Translations under genes and position numbers: made by a program
The notes under the pieces: generated by a model
Databases searched by the model: none
Told to the model about the DNA's origin: nothing
What the model saw: only the letters and a program-made list of their open reading frames with translations
Assembly (NCBI GenBank): GCA_029859085.1
Contig: JAOUDU010000132.1
Coordinates: 1 to 7,226, forward strand
DNA: 7,226 nt
From: Gammaproteobacteria bacterium
GTDB lineage: Bacteria > Pseudomonadota > Gammaproteobacteria > Pseudomonadales > Halieaceae
Direction: 5' to 3'
Shown here: in pieces, positions 1 through 6,696 of the stretch
How positions within the stretch are numbered: position 1 is the first letter of the stretch
Layout: each line of letters opens with the position of its first letter

Positions 1-1012
1 CCATCACGCCGGGGTTACCGATATCGGCGAAATGACCAACCTCGGCAAGGCCCTGCGGGAGAAGTTGCAGGCCATCGCCGAGGTGAGACCCCCCGAAATC
101 GTCAGCCAGCACGACTCCAGCGATGGGACCCGCAAGTGGATTATCCGGGTGGATGGCGGCGGGCTGATCGAGACCGTGCTGATCCCCGAGGCCGGCCGCG
201 CGACCCTGTGTGTGTCCTCCCAGGTGGGATGCAGCCTGGACTGCAGTTTCTGCTCCACCGGCAAACAGGGTTTCCAGCGCGACCTGAGCGCGGCCGAGAT
301 CATCGGCCAGGTCTGGCTGGCCATCAAGTCCTACGACGCCTTCGCGCCGGGCAGCGGGCGTATCGTCACCAATGTGGTGATGATGGGTATGGGGGAGCCC
401 CTGCTCAATTTCGATAACGTCGTCGCCGCGATGGACCTGATGCTGGAGGACCTTGCCTACGGGCTGTCCAAGCGCCGGGTCACCCTGAGCACTTCCGGAG
501 TGGTGCCGGCGCTGGACCGGCTGGCCGGGGTGAGCGAGGTGTCTTTGGCCATTTCCCTGCACGCGCCCAACGACGAGTTGCGCAACCAGCTGGTACCCAT
601 CAACCGCAGGTACCCGATCGCCATGTTGCTGCAGAGTGCCCGCAACTACATCGCCGCCCAGCGCGACAGCAAGCGCGTGGTCACGGTGGAGTACACGTTG
701 ATTGCCGGGGTTAACGACCAGCCGGAGCACGCCCGGGATCTGGCCGTGCTGCTGAAGGACTTTCCCTGTAAGATCAACCTGATTCCGTTCAACGCGTTTC
801 CGCAGTCCGGTTACCAGCGTCCCAGCGGCAACGCCGTGAGCCGGTTCTGGCAGGTGCTGGTCGACGCGGGATTCGTGGTGACGGTGCGCACCACCCGGGG
901 CGAGGATATCGATGCCGCCTGCGGGCAACTGGTCGGCCAGGTGGTCGATCGCACCCGCCGCAGCGAGCGCCATCGCGCCGCGGCTGACATCCAGGCAATA
1001 CAGGTAAGATAA
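1..1012 (+). CDS. rlmN: 23S rRNA (A2503-C2)/tRNA (A37-C2) methyltransferase RlmN, 5'-truncated by window edge
   Basis: RlmN is a cytoplasmic radical-SAM enzyme that methylates C2 of A2503 in 23S rRNA and of A37 in some tRNAs. The reading frame is open from base 2 to the TAA at 1010-1012. The ATG at 32 is internal: the ten codons before it ([10 protein letters not shown]) match the family just before the conserved MTxxxKxLR segment. Counting from that ATG, Cys67, Cys71 and Cys74 form the CxxxCxxC iron-sulfur motif, and Cys60 (RATLCVSSQ) and Cys297 (DAACGQL) are the two catalytic cysteines. All these spacings equal those of E. coli RlmN (Cys118, 125/129/132, 355), so about 48 N-terminal residues lie outside the window. 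The [10 protein letters not shown] and [10 protein letters not shown] motifs are also present. The distinction from Cfr rests on the conserved housekeeping neighbours. The next gene starts 14 bases downstream. Confidence 0.97.
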   Translation, partial: HHAGVTDIGEMTNLGKALREKLQAIAEVRPPEIVSQHDSSDGTRKWIIRVDGGGLIETVLIPEAGRATLCVSSQVGCSLDCSFCSTGKQGFQRDLSAAEIIGQVWLAIKSYDAFAPGSGRIVTNVVMMGMGEPLLNFDNVVAAMDLMLEDLAYGLSKRRVTLSTSGVVPALDRLAGVSEVSLAISLHAPNDELRNQLVPINRRYPIAMLLQSARNYIAAQRDSKRVVTVEYTLIAGVNDQPEHARDLAVLLKDFPCKINLIPFNAFPQSGYQRPSGNAVSRFWQVLVDAGFVVTVRTTRGEDIDAACGQLVGQVVDRTRRSERHRAAADIQAIQVR

Positions 1013-1014
1013 GG
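1010..1014 (+). promoter_or_regulatory. Weak ribosome binding site (TAAGG) before pilW
   Basis: TAAGG overlaps the rlmN stop codon. It lies 12 bases before the pilW ATG at 1027 but only 4 bases before an out-of-frame ATG at 1019 that is followed by TTC and TGA. No better Shine-Dalgarno match is visible for pilW, so initiation may depend on ribosomes arriving from rlmN or from the ATG at 1019. This is inferred from sequence only. Confidence 0.4.
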
Positions 1015-1026
1015 TTAAATGTTCTG

Positions 1027-1797
1027 ATGAGATACAAGCTGAAAAACGTCGCGCTACTGGCCGTGCTGGCCCTGTTGGCGGGTTGTGTTACCACCACCGA
1101 AGGCGGGTTCACCGAGAAATACTCCCCCGAGGAGGCGCTGCAGGAACGCGTGGAACTGGCGCGACAGTATATCGGGGAGGGCAACTGGGAGGCCGCCAAG
1201 CGCAACCTCAAGCTGGCGTACGAGATCGACCCCAACAACGCCTATGTCTACGAGGCTTTCGCCCTGGTCTACCAGAGCACCGGCGAGTACGAGCTGGCGG
1301 AGGAGAATTTCGAGAAAGCGCTGAAGCTCGACTCGAAACTTTCCCGGGCGCGCAATAATTATGCGGCCTTCCTGTTTTCCCAGCAGCGTTACAAGGAGGC
1401 GGCCAAGCAGCTGGACATCGTCGTCAAGGACAGCCTGTACTCCGGCCGGCCGCTGGCCTTCGTCAACCTGGGACTGTGCCGCGTGCAGCTGTTCGATCCC
1501 GAGGGCGCGGAAGAGGCGTTCGTGCGCGCGCTGGCCATGGATCGCACCAATTCCATCGCCCTGCTGGAAATGGCCCAGCTGAGGTTTGACGCGGGCGACT
1601 TCGCCAATGCCAGGAAGTACTACGGTACCTACCGCTCCGTGGTCCGCCAGCAGAGTGCCCGCGGCCTCTGGCTCGGGGTTCGCCTGGCCCGGGATTCGGG
1701 CAACCTGAACGACGAAAGCAGCTATGCGCTGGCGCTCAAAAACCTGTATCCCGATTCGGTTGAATACGAAGCGTACAGGCGGACCGTCAGCCCGTGA
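1027..1797 (+). CDS. pilW: Type IV pilus biogenesis/stability lipoprotein PilW (PilF), TPR protein
   Basis: PilW/PilF is an outer-membrane lipoprotein that, in Pseudomonas, acts as pilotin for multimerisation and localisation of the PilQ secretin of type IV pili. The 256-residue product is close to the roughly 250 residues of PilF. Residues 1-20 are a lipoprotein signal peptide: basic start MRYKLK, hydrophobic core, lipobox LLAGC with Cys20. Val at +2 is not an inner-membrane retention signal. About six TPR-like units follow, near residues 36-69, 72-105, 106-136, 141-174, 176-208 and 211-244; the clearest has AEENFEKALKLDS at 91-103. The GTG of the next gene overlaps the last bases (GTGA, 1794-1797). 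Codon 10 is a rare CTA within the signal peptide; the rest of the gene avoids TTA, CTA and TCA. The family call rests on TPR architecture plus position between rlmN and rodZ, which is typical of pilus-bearing gammaproteobacteria. Confidence 0.92.
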   Translation: MRYKLKNVALLAVLALLAGCVTTTEGGFTEKYSPEEALQERVELARQYIGEGNWEAAKRNLKLAYEIDPNNAYVYEAFALVYQSTGEYELAEENFEKALKLDSKLSRARNNYAAFLFSQQRYKEAAKQLDIVVKDSLYSGRPLAFVNLGLCRVQLFDPEGAEEAFVRALAMDRTNSIALLEMAQLRFDAGDFANARKYYGTYRSVVRQQSARGLWLGVRLARDSGNLNDESSYALALKNLYPDSVEYEAYRRTVSP

Positions 1798-2282
1798 GCG
1801 ATGATTCGATCCAACAGCTGGATGCATTCCTGACCCCTGGCGCCCTGCTGAAGGCCGCCCGTGAGGCGCGCGATTTGTCGCAGCGGGAAGTGGCCGATCA
1901 GCTGCACCTTATGCCCGGCTACCCGGCCGTTATCGAGCGTGACGATTTCAAGGCGCTGCGCCACCCGGCTTTCGCCCGCGGCTACGTCAAGGCCTATGGC
2001 AAATTGGTGGGAGTGGACGAAAAGCGCCTGCTCGAGGCCTATGATCGCCTCCGGGCCCAGGAGGAAGCCCCGGCCCCCAAGGCGGTACGCGCTCGCCCGG
2101 TGCAGTTGCAGCACACCGGCCTCGGTGTGATTGTCGGTCTGTTCCTGCTGGTATTGCTGGTGGCGGCTATCTGGTGGTGGCAGGCGGAGCCGCAGGAACC
2201 GGTGCAGGATTCGGCGTTTCCGGCAGATACCGGTGTGGTGGGCGGCATCGCCCGCGATGACTCCATTTCAGGTGAAAGATGA
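1794..2282 (+). CDS. rodZ: Short RodZ-like protein: HTH domain plus one transmembrane helix, periplasmic domain missing
   Basis: RodZ is an inner-membrane protein that ties the MreB cytoskeleton to the cell-wall elongation machinery. The 162-residue product has an Xre-type helix-turn-helix domain at about 13-85 ([19 protein letters not shown]). Phe60 and Tyr64 in [10 protein letters not shown] fall at the same numbers as the MreB-contacting Phe60 and Tyr64 of E. coli RodZ. A Pro/Ala linker, a transmembrane helix at about 109-127 and the juxtamembrane WWWQ (127-130, also in E. coli) follow. Only about 32 periplasmic residues remain, against roughly 200 in the 337-residue E. coli protein, so the C-terminal beta domain (DUF4115) is absent. 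The end overlaps the ispG start (ATGA, 2279-2282), so no frameshifted remainder can follow. The GTG start overlaps the pilW stop; no in-frame ATG occurs before Met40, which lies inside the domain. Translation is probably coupled to pilW. A regulatory HTH protein is an alternative reading, but the motifs and neighbours favour RodZ. Confidence 0.87.
   Translation: MSDDSIQQLDAFLTPGALLKAAREARDLSQREVADQLHLMPGYPAVIERDDFKALRHPAFARGYVKAYGKLVGVDEKRLLEAYDRLRAQEEAPAPKAVRARPVQLQHTGLGVIVGLFLLVLLVAAIWWWQAEPQEPVQDSAFPADTGVVGGIARDDSISGER
2270..2275 (+). promoter_or_regulatory. Ribosome binding site (AGGTGA) for ispG
   Basis: AGGTGA sits inside the last codons of the rodZ-like gene, 3 bases before the ispG ATG at 2279. 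It supports that start, together with the 4-base stop/start overlap. Confidence 0.5.
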
Positions 2283-3409
2283 AAACCCATAGCCCGATCA
2301 AGCGGCGCGTAAGCCGGCAGATCATGGTTGGCAACGTGGCCGTAGGTGGCGACGCCCCGATCAGTGTGCAGAGCATGACCAACACCGAAACCTGCGATGT
2401 GGCCGCGACGGTGGCGCAGGTGCGCGCGATCGCCGACGCCGGTGCCGACATTGTCAGGGTATCGGTACCCAGCATGGAGGCCGCCGAGGCTTTTCGTGAT
2501 ATTCGCGCCCAGGTGGAGGTGCCGCTGGTGGCGGATATCCACTTCGATCACAAGATCGCCCTGAAGGTGGCCGAGTACGGCGTGGACTGCCTGCGCATCA
2601 ACCCGGGCAACATCGGCAGCGACGCCAAGGTGCGGGCCGTTATAGACAGCGCGCGGGACAAGGGTATACCCATTCGCATCGGCGTCAACGCCGGGTCGCT
2701 GGGCAAGGACCTGCAGCGCAAGTACGGCGAGCCCACCGCCGCGGCGCTGGTGGAATCGGCGCTGCGCCACGTGGCAATCCTGGACAAGTTCAATTACCCG
2801 GATTTCAAGGTCAGCGTGAAAGCCTCCGAGGTGTTCATGGCGGTGGAAGCCTATCGCCTGCTGGCCCGGGAAATCGACCAGCCGCTGCACCTGGGTATCA
2901 CCGAGGCCGGAGGCCTGCGCGGCGGCACCGTGAAATCGGCGGTGGGCCTGGGCATGCTGTTGATGGACGGTATCGGCGACACCATCCGCATCTCCCTGGC
3001 CGCGGACCCGGTTGAAGAGGTGAAGGTTGGCTTCGAGATACTCAAGAGCCTGAAACTGCGCACCAATGGCATCAACTTTATCGCCTGCCCCAGTTGCTCG
3101 CGCCAGAATTTCGACGTGATCAGCACGATGAACATGCTGGAGCAGCGGCTGGAGGATATCCGCACCCCGATGGATGTGGCGGTGATCGGCTGCATCGTCA
3201 ACGGCCCGGGAGAGGCGCGGGAGGCGGATGTGGGCCTGACCGGCGCCTCTCCCAACAACCTGATCTACGTGGCGGGAGAGCCCGACCACAAGGTCAGCAA
3301 TACCGACTTCATCGATCACCTGGAGCAAGTGATCCGGCAGCGGGCGGCGGTACTCGAGCGGCAGCAGGCCGAGCTGGACGAGAAACTGATCCTGAAATCG
3401 TCCAACTGA
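2279..3409 (+). CDS. ispG: 4-hydroxy-3-methylbut-2-en-1-yl diphosphate synthase IspG (GcpE)
   Basis: IspG is the cytoplasmic [4Fe-4S] enzyme of the penultimate MEP-pathway step. It reductively opens 2-C-methyl-D-erythritol 2,4-cyclodiphosphate to HMBPP, in bacteria usually with flavodoxin as electron donor. The 376-residue length fits the short bacterial form (E. coli 372) without the extra plant-type domain. The N-terminal TIM barrel carries [12 protein letters not shown] (27-38), [12 protein letters not shown] (84-95), LRINPGNIG (105-113) and GITEAGG (206-212). In the C-terminal domain Cys270 and Cys273 (ACPSC), Cys305 (GCIVNGPGE) and Glu312 occupy the same numbered positions as the cluster ligands of E. 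coli IspG. The start overlaps the rodZ-like stop and the stop is 19 bases before hisS. Its product feeds undecaprenyl phosphate and quinone synthesis, which suits the envelope genes around it. Confidence 0.98.
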   Translation: MKTHSPIKRRVSRQIMVGNVAVGGDAPISVQSMTNTETCDVAATVAQVRAIADAGADIVRVSVPSMEAAEAFRDIRAQVEVPLVADIHFDHKIALKVAEYGVDCLRINPGNIGSDAKVRAVIDSARDKGIPIRIGVNAGSLGKDLQRKYGEPTAAALVESALRHVAILDKFNYPDFKVSVKASEVFMAVEAYRLLAREIDQPLHLGITEAGGLRGGTVKSAVGLGMLLMDGIGDTIRISLAADPVEEVKVGFEILKSLKLRTNGINFIACPSCSRQNFDVISTMNMLEQRLEDIRTPMDVAVIGCIVNGPGEAREADVGLTGASPNNLIYVAGEPDHKVSNTDFIDHLEQVIRQRAAVLERQQAELDEKLILKSSN

Positions 3410-3418
3410 GCCGGGCAC

Positions 3419-3423
3419 TGGAG
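3419..3423 (+). promoter_or_regulatory. Ribosome binding site (TGGAG) for hisS
   Basis: TGGAG lies 5 bases upstream of the GTG at 3429 in the 19-base ispG-hisS gap. It supports the GTG over the later ATG (codon 10), which lies inside the conserved RGMNDILP motif. Confidence 0.6.
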
Positions 3424-3428
3424 AACGC

Positions 3429-4724
3429 GTGAGCACTATACGAGCTATCCGGGGGATGAACGACATCCTGCCGGATGAGACCCCCCACTGGCGTCGCCTG
3501 GAGCAGGTGGTTTGCCGGCTGCTGAACAGTTACGGCTATGGTGAGATTCGCCTGCCGCTGGTGGAGCACACCGAGCTGTTCAAGCGCTCCATCGGCGAGG
3601 TAACCGATATTGTTGAAAAGGAGATGTACAGCTTCGACGATCGCAACGGCGAGAGCCTGACCCTCCGCCCGGAGGGTACCGCCGGTTGTGTCCGCGCGGC
3701 CATCCAGCAGGGCCTGCTGACCGTACCCCAGCGCTTGTGGTATGCCGGCCCCATGTTCCGCTACGAGCGCCCGCAAAAGGGTCGCCAGCGCCAGTTCCAC
3801 CAGATCGGGGTGGAGGCGCTGGGTGTCGCCAGTGTCGAGATGGACGCGGAACTCATCCTGCTGTGCGCCAGGTTGTGGCGGCGGCTCGGCCTTGCTGGCA
3901 GCGTCGAGCTGCAGATCAATTCGATCGGCAGCAGCGCCGCGCGGCGGGCCTACCGGGCGGCCCTGGTCGAGTACCTGTCGGCACATCGAGCCGCCCTGGA
4001 CGAGGACAGCCAGCGTCGTCTCGACAGCAACCCGCTGCGTATCCTGGACAGCAAGAACCCTGACACGCAGGCCTTGCTCGATGCGGCGCCGGTGCTTGCG
4101 GATTACCTGGACGCCGAGGCCCGGGACGATTTCGACCGCCTGCGCGAGCTGTTGACCGCTGCCGGCGTTGCCTTCGTGGTGAACCCGCGGCTGGTGCGCG
4201 GCCTGGATTACTACAACAAGACGGTTTTCGAGTTTGTCACCGAACGGCTCGGGGCCCAGGGCACCGTGTGCGCCGGGGGTCGCTACGACAACCTGGTGGA
4301 GCAGCTCGGCGGCAAATCGACGCCTGCCGTGGGCTTTGCTATGGGCATGGAGCGGCTGGTGCTGTTGATGCTGGAAACCGGCGCGGCGGGCGACGCGGCC
4401 CCGGCGCAGGCAGATGTCTACGCGGTCGCTGTCGGCGAGGACGCCCACCGGGAGGCGCTGGTCGCTGTCGAGGCCGTGCGCGACAGCCTGCCGGGGCTGG
4501 CGATAGTGCAGCATACCGGCGGCGGCAGTTTCAAGAGCCAGCTGAAGCGGGCAGACAAGAGCGGCGCCTCGGTGGCGCTGATCTGGGGCGAGGACGAGGT
4601 CCGGGCGCAGTCCGTCACGGTGAAGTTCCTGCGCGATGGTGCCGGGCAGGGCGACAAAACAGGGCAGCGCAGTGTGCCCAGGGACCAACTGGAGGCAACG
4701 CTGCGGGCAGCGTTCGCCGATTGA
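3429..4724 (+). CDS. hisS: Histidyl-tRNA synthetase HisS
   Basis: HisS is a class II aminoacyl-tRNA synthetase that charges tRNA-His with histidine in the cytoplasm, working as a homodimer. The product is 431 residues (E. coli 424). The N-terminal [11 protein letters not shown] is the family signature. Motif 1 lies around [17 protein letters not shown] (41-57). Motif 2 includes [16 protein letters not shown] (110-125) with Arg111 and Arg114. The histidine-specific motifs are [15 protein letters not shown] (255-269), with catalytic Arg257, and the [10 protein letters not shown] region (281-290). Motif 3 is GFAMGMERL (302-310). The anticodon-binding domain spans about 328-431. It starts with GTG, supported by a nearby Shine-Dalgarno match. 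The gene contains no TTA, CTA or TCA codon, which leaves a long open frame on the opposite strand. The low-complexity [10 protein letters not shown] (318-327) is a plausible interdomain linker. Confidence 0.98.
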   Translation: MSTIRAIRGMNDILPDETPHWRRLEQVVCRLLNSYGYGEIRLPLVEHTELFKRSIGEVTDIVEKEMYSFDDRNGESLTLRPEGTAGCVRAAIQQGLLTVPQRLWYAGPMFRYERPQKGRQRQFHQIGVEALGVASVEMDAELILLCARLWRRLGLAGSVELQINSIGSSAARRAYRAALVEYLSAHRAALDEDSQRRLDSNPLRILDSKNPDTQALLDAAPVLADYLDAEARDDFDRLRELLTAAGVAFVVNPRLVRGLDYYNKTVFEFVTERLGAQGTVCAGGRYDNLVEQLGGKSTPAVGFAMGMERLVLLMLETGAAGDAAPAQADVYAVAVGEDAHREALVAVEAVRDSLPGLAIVQHTGGGSFKSQLKRADKSGASVALIWGEDEVRAQSVTVKFLRDGAGQGDKTGQRSVPRDQLEATLRAAFAD

Positions 4725-4732
4725 ATCAGGCA

Positions 4733-4738
4733 AGAGGA
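4733..4738 (+). promoter_or_regulatory. Ribosome binding site (AGAGGA) for yfgM
   Basis: AGAGGA lies in the 24-base hisS-yfgM gap, 10 bases before the GTG at 4749. The spacing is slightly long but acceptable. It supports the GTG start, which also gives the family-typical N-terminus METYRTEEEQVEA. Confidence 0.55.
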
Positions 4739-4748
4739 ATAGTCAGAC

Positions 4749-5513
4749 GTGGAAACATATCGTACAGAGGAAGAGCAGGTTGAAGCTTTGCGTCGCTGGT
4801 GGAGAGAGAACGGTAGCTCCACCATCGTCGCGATCATCCTGGCCCTGGGTGTGGGCTTCGGCTACCAGGGCTGGAAGGATTACCGGCAGAACCAGTCTGA
4901 TGGCGCCTCCGACATGTACCAGCGCATTTTGCAGGCTTTCAGTGCGCCTGCGCTGTCGCCTGAACAGCAGAAGATAGCGGTGCAACTGGCCGAGCAACTC
5001 AAGGCGGATTACAGCGGCAGCACCTATGCCCAGTTCGCGGCACTGCAGCTGGCTCGTGTCGCCGTGGACCGCAACGATCTTGCCGACGCCCAGGCCCAGC
5101 TGCGCTGGGTGCTCGGCAAGGCCGACAAGGGCAGCGATGTCGAGCGCATAGCCCAGGTGCGATTGGCCCGGGTACTGGCCGCGAGCGGCGAGACGGACCA
5201 GGGACTGGCCATACTCGGCGGGGACGTGGAGGGCCCTTACAAGGCGTCCTACGCGGTTGCCCGGGGCGATATCCTGCTGGGCGCCGGCCGCGAGGGCGAG
5301 GCGCGCGATGCCTATACTGCCGCCCTTTCGCTGGCGGCCGGGGATGGTGCGGGTATCGACCTGGTCGCGGTGCGGCAGAAACTGCAGGCCCTGAACCCGA
5401 AACCGGCCCGGGTGACCGTGCCGGTCGGGACAGAACCTGCCGCAGCCCCGTCGCCGGCGGCTGTCGAGGGCGCCGTCCCCGCGTCTGATGCAGGGGCCGG
5501 CAATGAGGAGTAG
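4749..5513 (+). CDS. yfgM: YfgM family inner-membrane TPR protein (Sec/PpiD-associated ancillary chaperone)
   Basis: YfgM in E. coli is an inner-membrane protein that binds the periplasmic chaperone PpiD at the SecYEG translocon and helps pass exported proteins to periplasmic chaperones. The 254-residue product begins like E. coli YfgM (METYRTEEEQVEALRRWW against MEIYENENDQVEAVKRFF). One transmembrane helix follows at about 24-41, then an alpha-helical TPR-like domain to about 216 with short repeats such as YAQFAALQLARVAVDRNDL and RIAQVRLARVLAASGE. E. coli YfgM is 206 residues and ends near the equivalent of KLQALN (211-216). The remaining 38 residues form a Pro/Ala-rich, probably disordered tail. 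The start is GTG. The last two Glu codons (GAG GAG) double as the Shine-Dalgarno of bamB, only 4 bases downstream. The exact role in this organism is inferred from E. coli. Confidence 0.93.
   Translation: METYRTEEEQVEALRRWWRENGSSTIVAIILALGVGFGYQGWKDYRQNQSDGASDMYQRILQAFSAPALSPEQQKIAVQLAEQLKADYSGSTYAQFAALQLARVAVDRNDLADAQAQLRWVLGKADKGSDVERIAQVRLARVLAASGETDQGLAILGGDVEGPYKASYAVARGDILLGAGREGEARDAYTAALSLAAGDGAGIDLVAVRQKLQALNPKPARVTVPVGTEPAAAPSPAAVEGAVPASDAGAGNEE
5505..5510 (+). promoter_or_regulatory. Strong ribosome binding site (GAGGAG) that fixes the bamB start
   Basis: GAGGAG lies 7 bases before the ATG at 5518, at the end of yfgM. It decides between that ATG and the upstream in-frame ATG at 5488. 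The upstream start would place ten extra residues (MQGPAMRSSS) ahead of the signal peptide and overlap yfgM by 26 bases. Confidence 0.8.
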
Positions 5514-5517
5514 TTCT

Positions 5518-6696
5518 ATGTCCAGGGGGTACCGCTGGTTTGTCGCCGCAGCGCTGGTCACGAGCCTGAGCGCCTGTAGCACAGTCAAGGGCTGGTTCGA
5601 TTTTGATGACGAGGACGATCCGAAGCAGCCTGCGGAACTTGTCGATATCAAGCAGACGGTCAAGATCGATAAATTGTGGTCACACGGTGTCGGCAATGGC
5701 CAGGGTGCAGGTTTTTACAAGATACAGCCGGTGATCGGGGGCAGCGCCATCTACGTCGCCGCCGCCGATGGCAGCCTGGAGGCGTTCGACAAGACCAGCG
5801 GCAAAAGCCTGTGGGATACCGAACTTGAATTCCCGTTGTCCGGCGGTGTCGGCCTTTACGGCGACGCGTTGTTCCTCGGCAGCAGTGACGGCTTCGTACT
5901 GAAGGTCGACGCGAACTCCGGCGAGCTGCTGTGGTCCACCCGTCTCAACGGCGAGGTGATGTCGGTGCCCCAGAGCAATGGTGCCGTGGTGGTGGTGCAT
6001 TCCCTCGATGGCAAGCTGCAGGGTCTTGATTTTGCCACCGGGGCGGTCGTCTGGACTTACGACAGCACCGTGCCGGCGCTGACCCTGCGCGGCAGCTGCA
6101 GTCCCCTGGTCAACGGCGACTCGGTTTATGTCGGGTTTGCCAGCGGCCGGGTGCTGGGCTTTGATATAGCCACCGGCGGTATCGCCTGGGAGGCGCGTAT
6201 CGCCATTCCCCAGGGTCGCTCCGAGATAGAGCGGGTGGTGGATATTGATGGCACCATGACCCTGGTGGGCAATGAGCTCTTTGTCGCCAGTTACCAGGGG
6301 CGGATTGCCGCGATCGATGTCACCGACGGGCGCAAGCTCTGGCAGAACGACGTGTCCTCCTTCTCGGGGGTCAGCCAGGGTTTTGGCAATGTCTACGTGG
6401 CCGATGAAGACGGCACCGTCAGCGCATACCAGCGCTCGGGCCAGGGCCTGCGCTGGCAGCAGACCGCACTGGCCTACCGCGGCCTGTCACGGCCGACTCC
6501 GGTCAGCAGTTACCTCGCGGTGGGCGACCAGGAAGGGTATGTGCACTTCATGTCCCAGGTCGACGGGGAATTTGTCGGCCGCGTCGAGGCCGATGACGAT
6601 GGCATCCGGGCCGATATGTTCAGCGAGGACAATATTCTCTACGTGTACGGCAACAGCGGGGATCTCATCGCCTACGAGATCAAGCCGAAGGACTGA
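5518..6696 (+). CDS. bamB: Outer-membrane protein assembly factor BamB (lipoprotein, beta-propeller)
   Basis: BamB is a periplasm-facing outer-membrane lipoprotein of the BAM complex, which folds beta-barrel proteins; it binds BamA POTRA domains. From the ATG at 5518 the product is 392 residues, the same as E. coli BamB. Residues 1-20 are a lipoprotein signal (MSRGYRWFV, lipobox LSAC, Cys20; Ser at +2 fits outer-membrane sorting). An acidic linker, DFDDEDD (28-34), follows. Eight PQQ-like blade motifs can be counted, near residues 82, 122, 162, 208, 259, 297, 338 and 379, with recurring DG.L.A.D..TG...W patterns. Leu188, Leu190 and Arg191 (LTLRG) and Asp242 and Asp244 (DID) have the same mutual spacing as the BamA-binding residues Leu192, Leu194, Arg195, Asp246 and Asp248 of E. 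coli BamB. The final A of its stop is the first base of the der start. Confidence 0.97.
   Translation: MSRGYRWFVAAALVTSLSACSTVKGWFDFDDEDDPKQPAELVDIKQTVKIDKLWSHGVGNGQGAGFYKIQPVIGGSAIYVAAADGSLEAFDKTSGKSLWDTELEFPLSGGVGLYGDALFLGSSDGFVLKVDANSGELLWSTRLNGEVMSVPQSNGAVVVVHSLDGKLQGLDFATGAVVWTYDSTVPALTLRGSCSPLVNGDSVYVGFASGRVLGFDIATGGIAWEARIAIPQGRSEIERVVDIDGTMTLVGNELFVASYQGRIAAIDVTDGRKLWQNDVSSFSGVSQGFGNVYVADEDGTVSAYQRSGQGLRWQQTALAYRGLSRPTPVSSYLAVGDQEGYVHFMSQVDGEFVGRVEADDDGIRADMFSEDNILYVYGNSGDLIAYEIKPKD
6688..6692 (+). promoter_or_regulatory. Ribosome binding site (AAGGA) for der
   Basis: AAGGA lies inside the last two bamB codons, 3 bases before the ATG at 6696. The short spacing and the TGATG stop/start overlap suggest reinitiation by ribosomes finishing bamB. 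Confidence 0.5.

Noticed and set aside
32..34. ATG at 32 as the start of rlmN
   Set aside because: The frame is open upstream to the window edge with codons that continue the family sequence, and starting here would remove about 58 residues relative to E. coli RlmN. It is an internal methionine.
2039..3466. A 475-codon open frame on the minus strand across ispG
   Set aside because: Its codons lie in exact register with those of ispG (first position opposite third), so it is interrupted only where ispG would use TTA, CTA or TCA. These codons are avoided in this GC-rich DNA. The product is rich in His, Arg, Gln and Gly with no recognisable domain, while the plus strand has every IspG cluster ligand.
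3309..4733. A 474-codon open frame on the minus strand across hisS
   Set aside because: It is again codon-aligned with the sense gene and stays open because hisS has no TTA, CTA or TCA codon. Its similar size to the ispG shadow is coincidence. All class II synthetase motifs are on the plus strand.
4725..4748. The hisS-yfgM gap as a possible terminator or internal promoter
   Set aside because: At 24 bases it has no GC-rich inverted repeat with a T-run and no convincing -35/-10 pair; it holds only the yfgM ribosome binding site. The ispG-hisS gap (3410-3428) is likewise plain.
5488..5490. ATG at 5488 as the bamB start
   Set aside because: It would add ten residues before the signal peptide and overlap yfgM, whereas the ATG at 5518 has GAGGAG 7 bases upstream and gives a standard lipoprotein signal and the usual 392-residue length.
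4743..5696. A 317-codon minus-strand open frame across yfgM
   Set aside because: It is aligned with yfgM codons and explained by the same codon avoidance; no domain or ribosome binding site supports it. The same applies to the 257-codon minus frame at 1054-1827 opposite pilW, which ends exactly at the one in-frame CTA codon of that gene.
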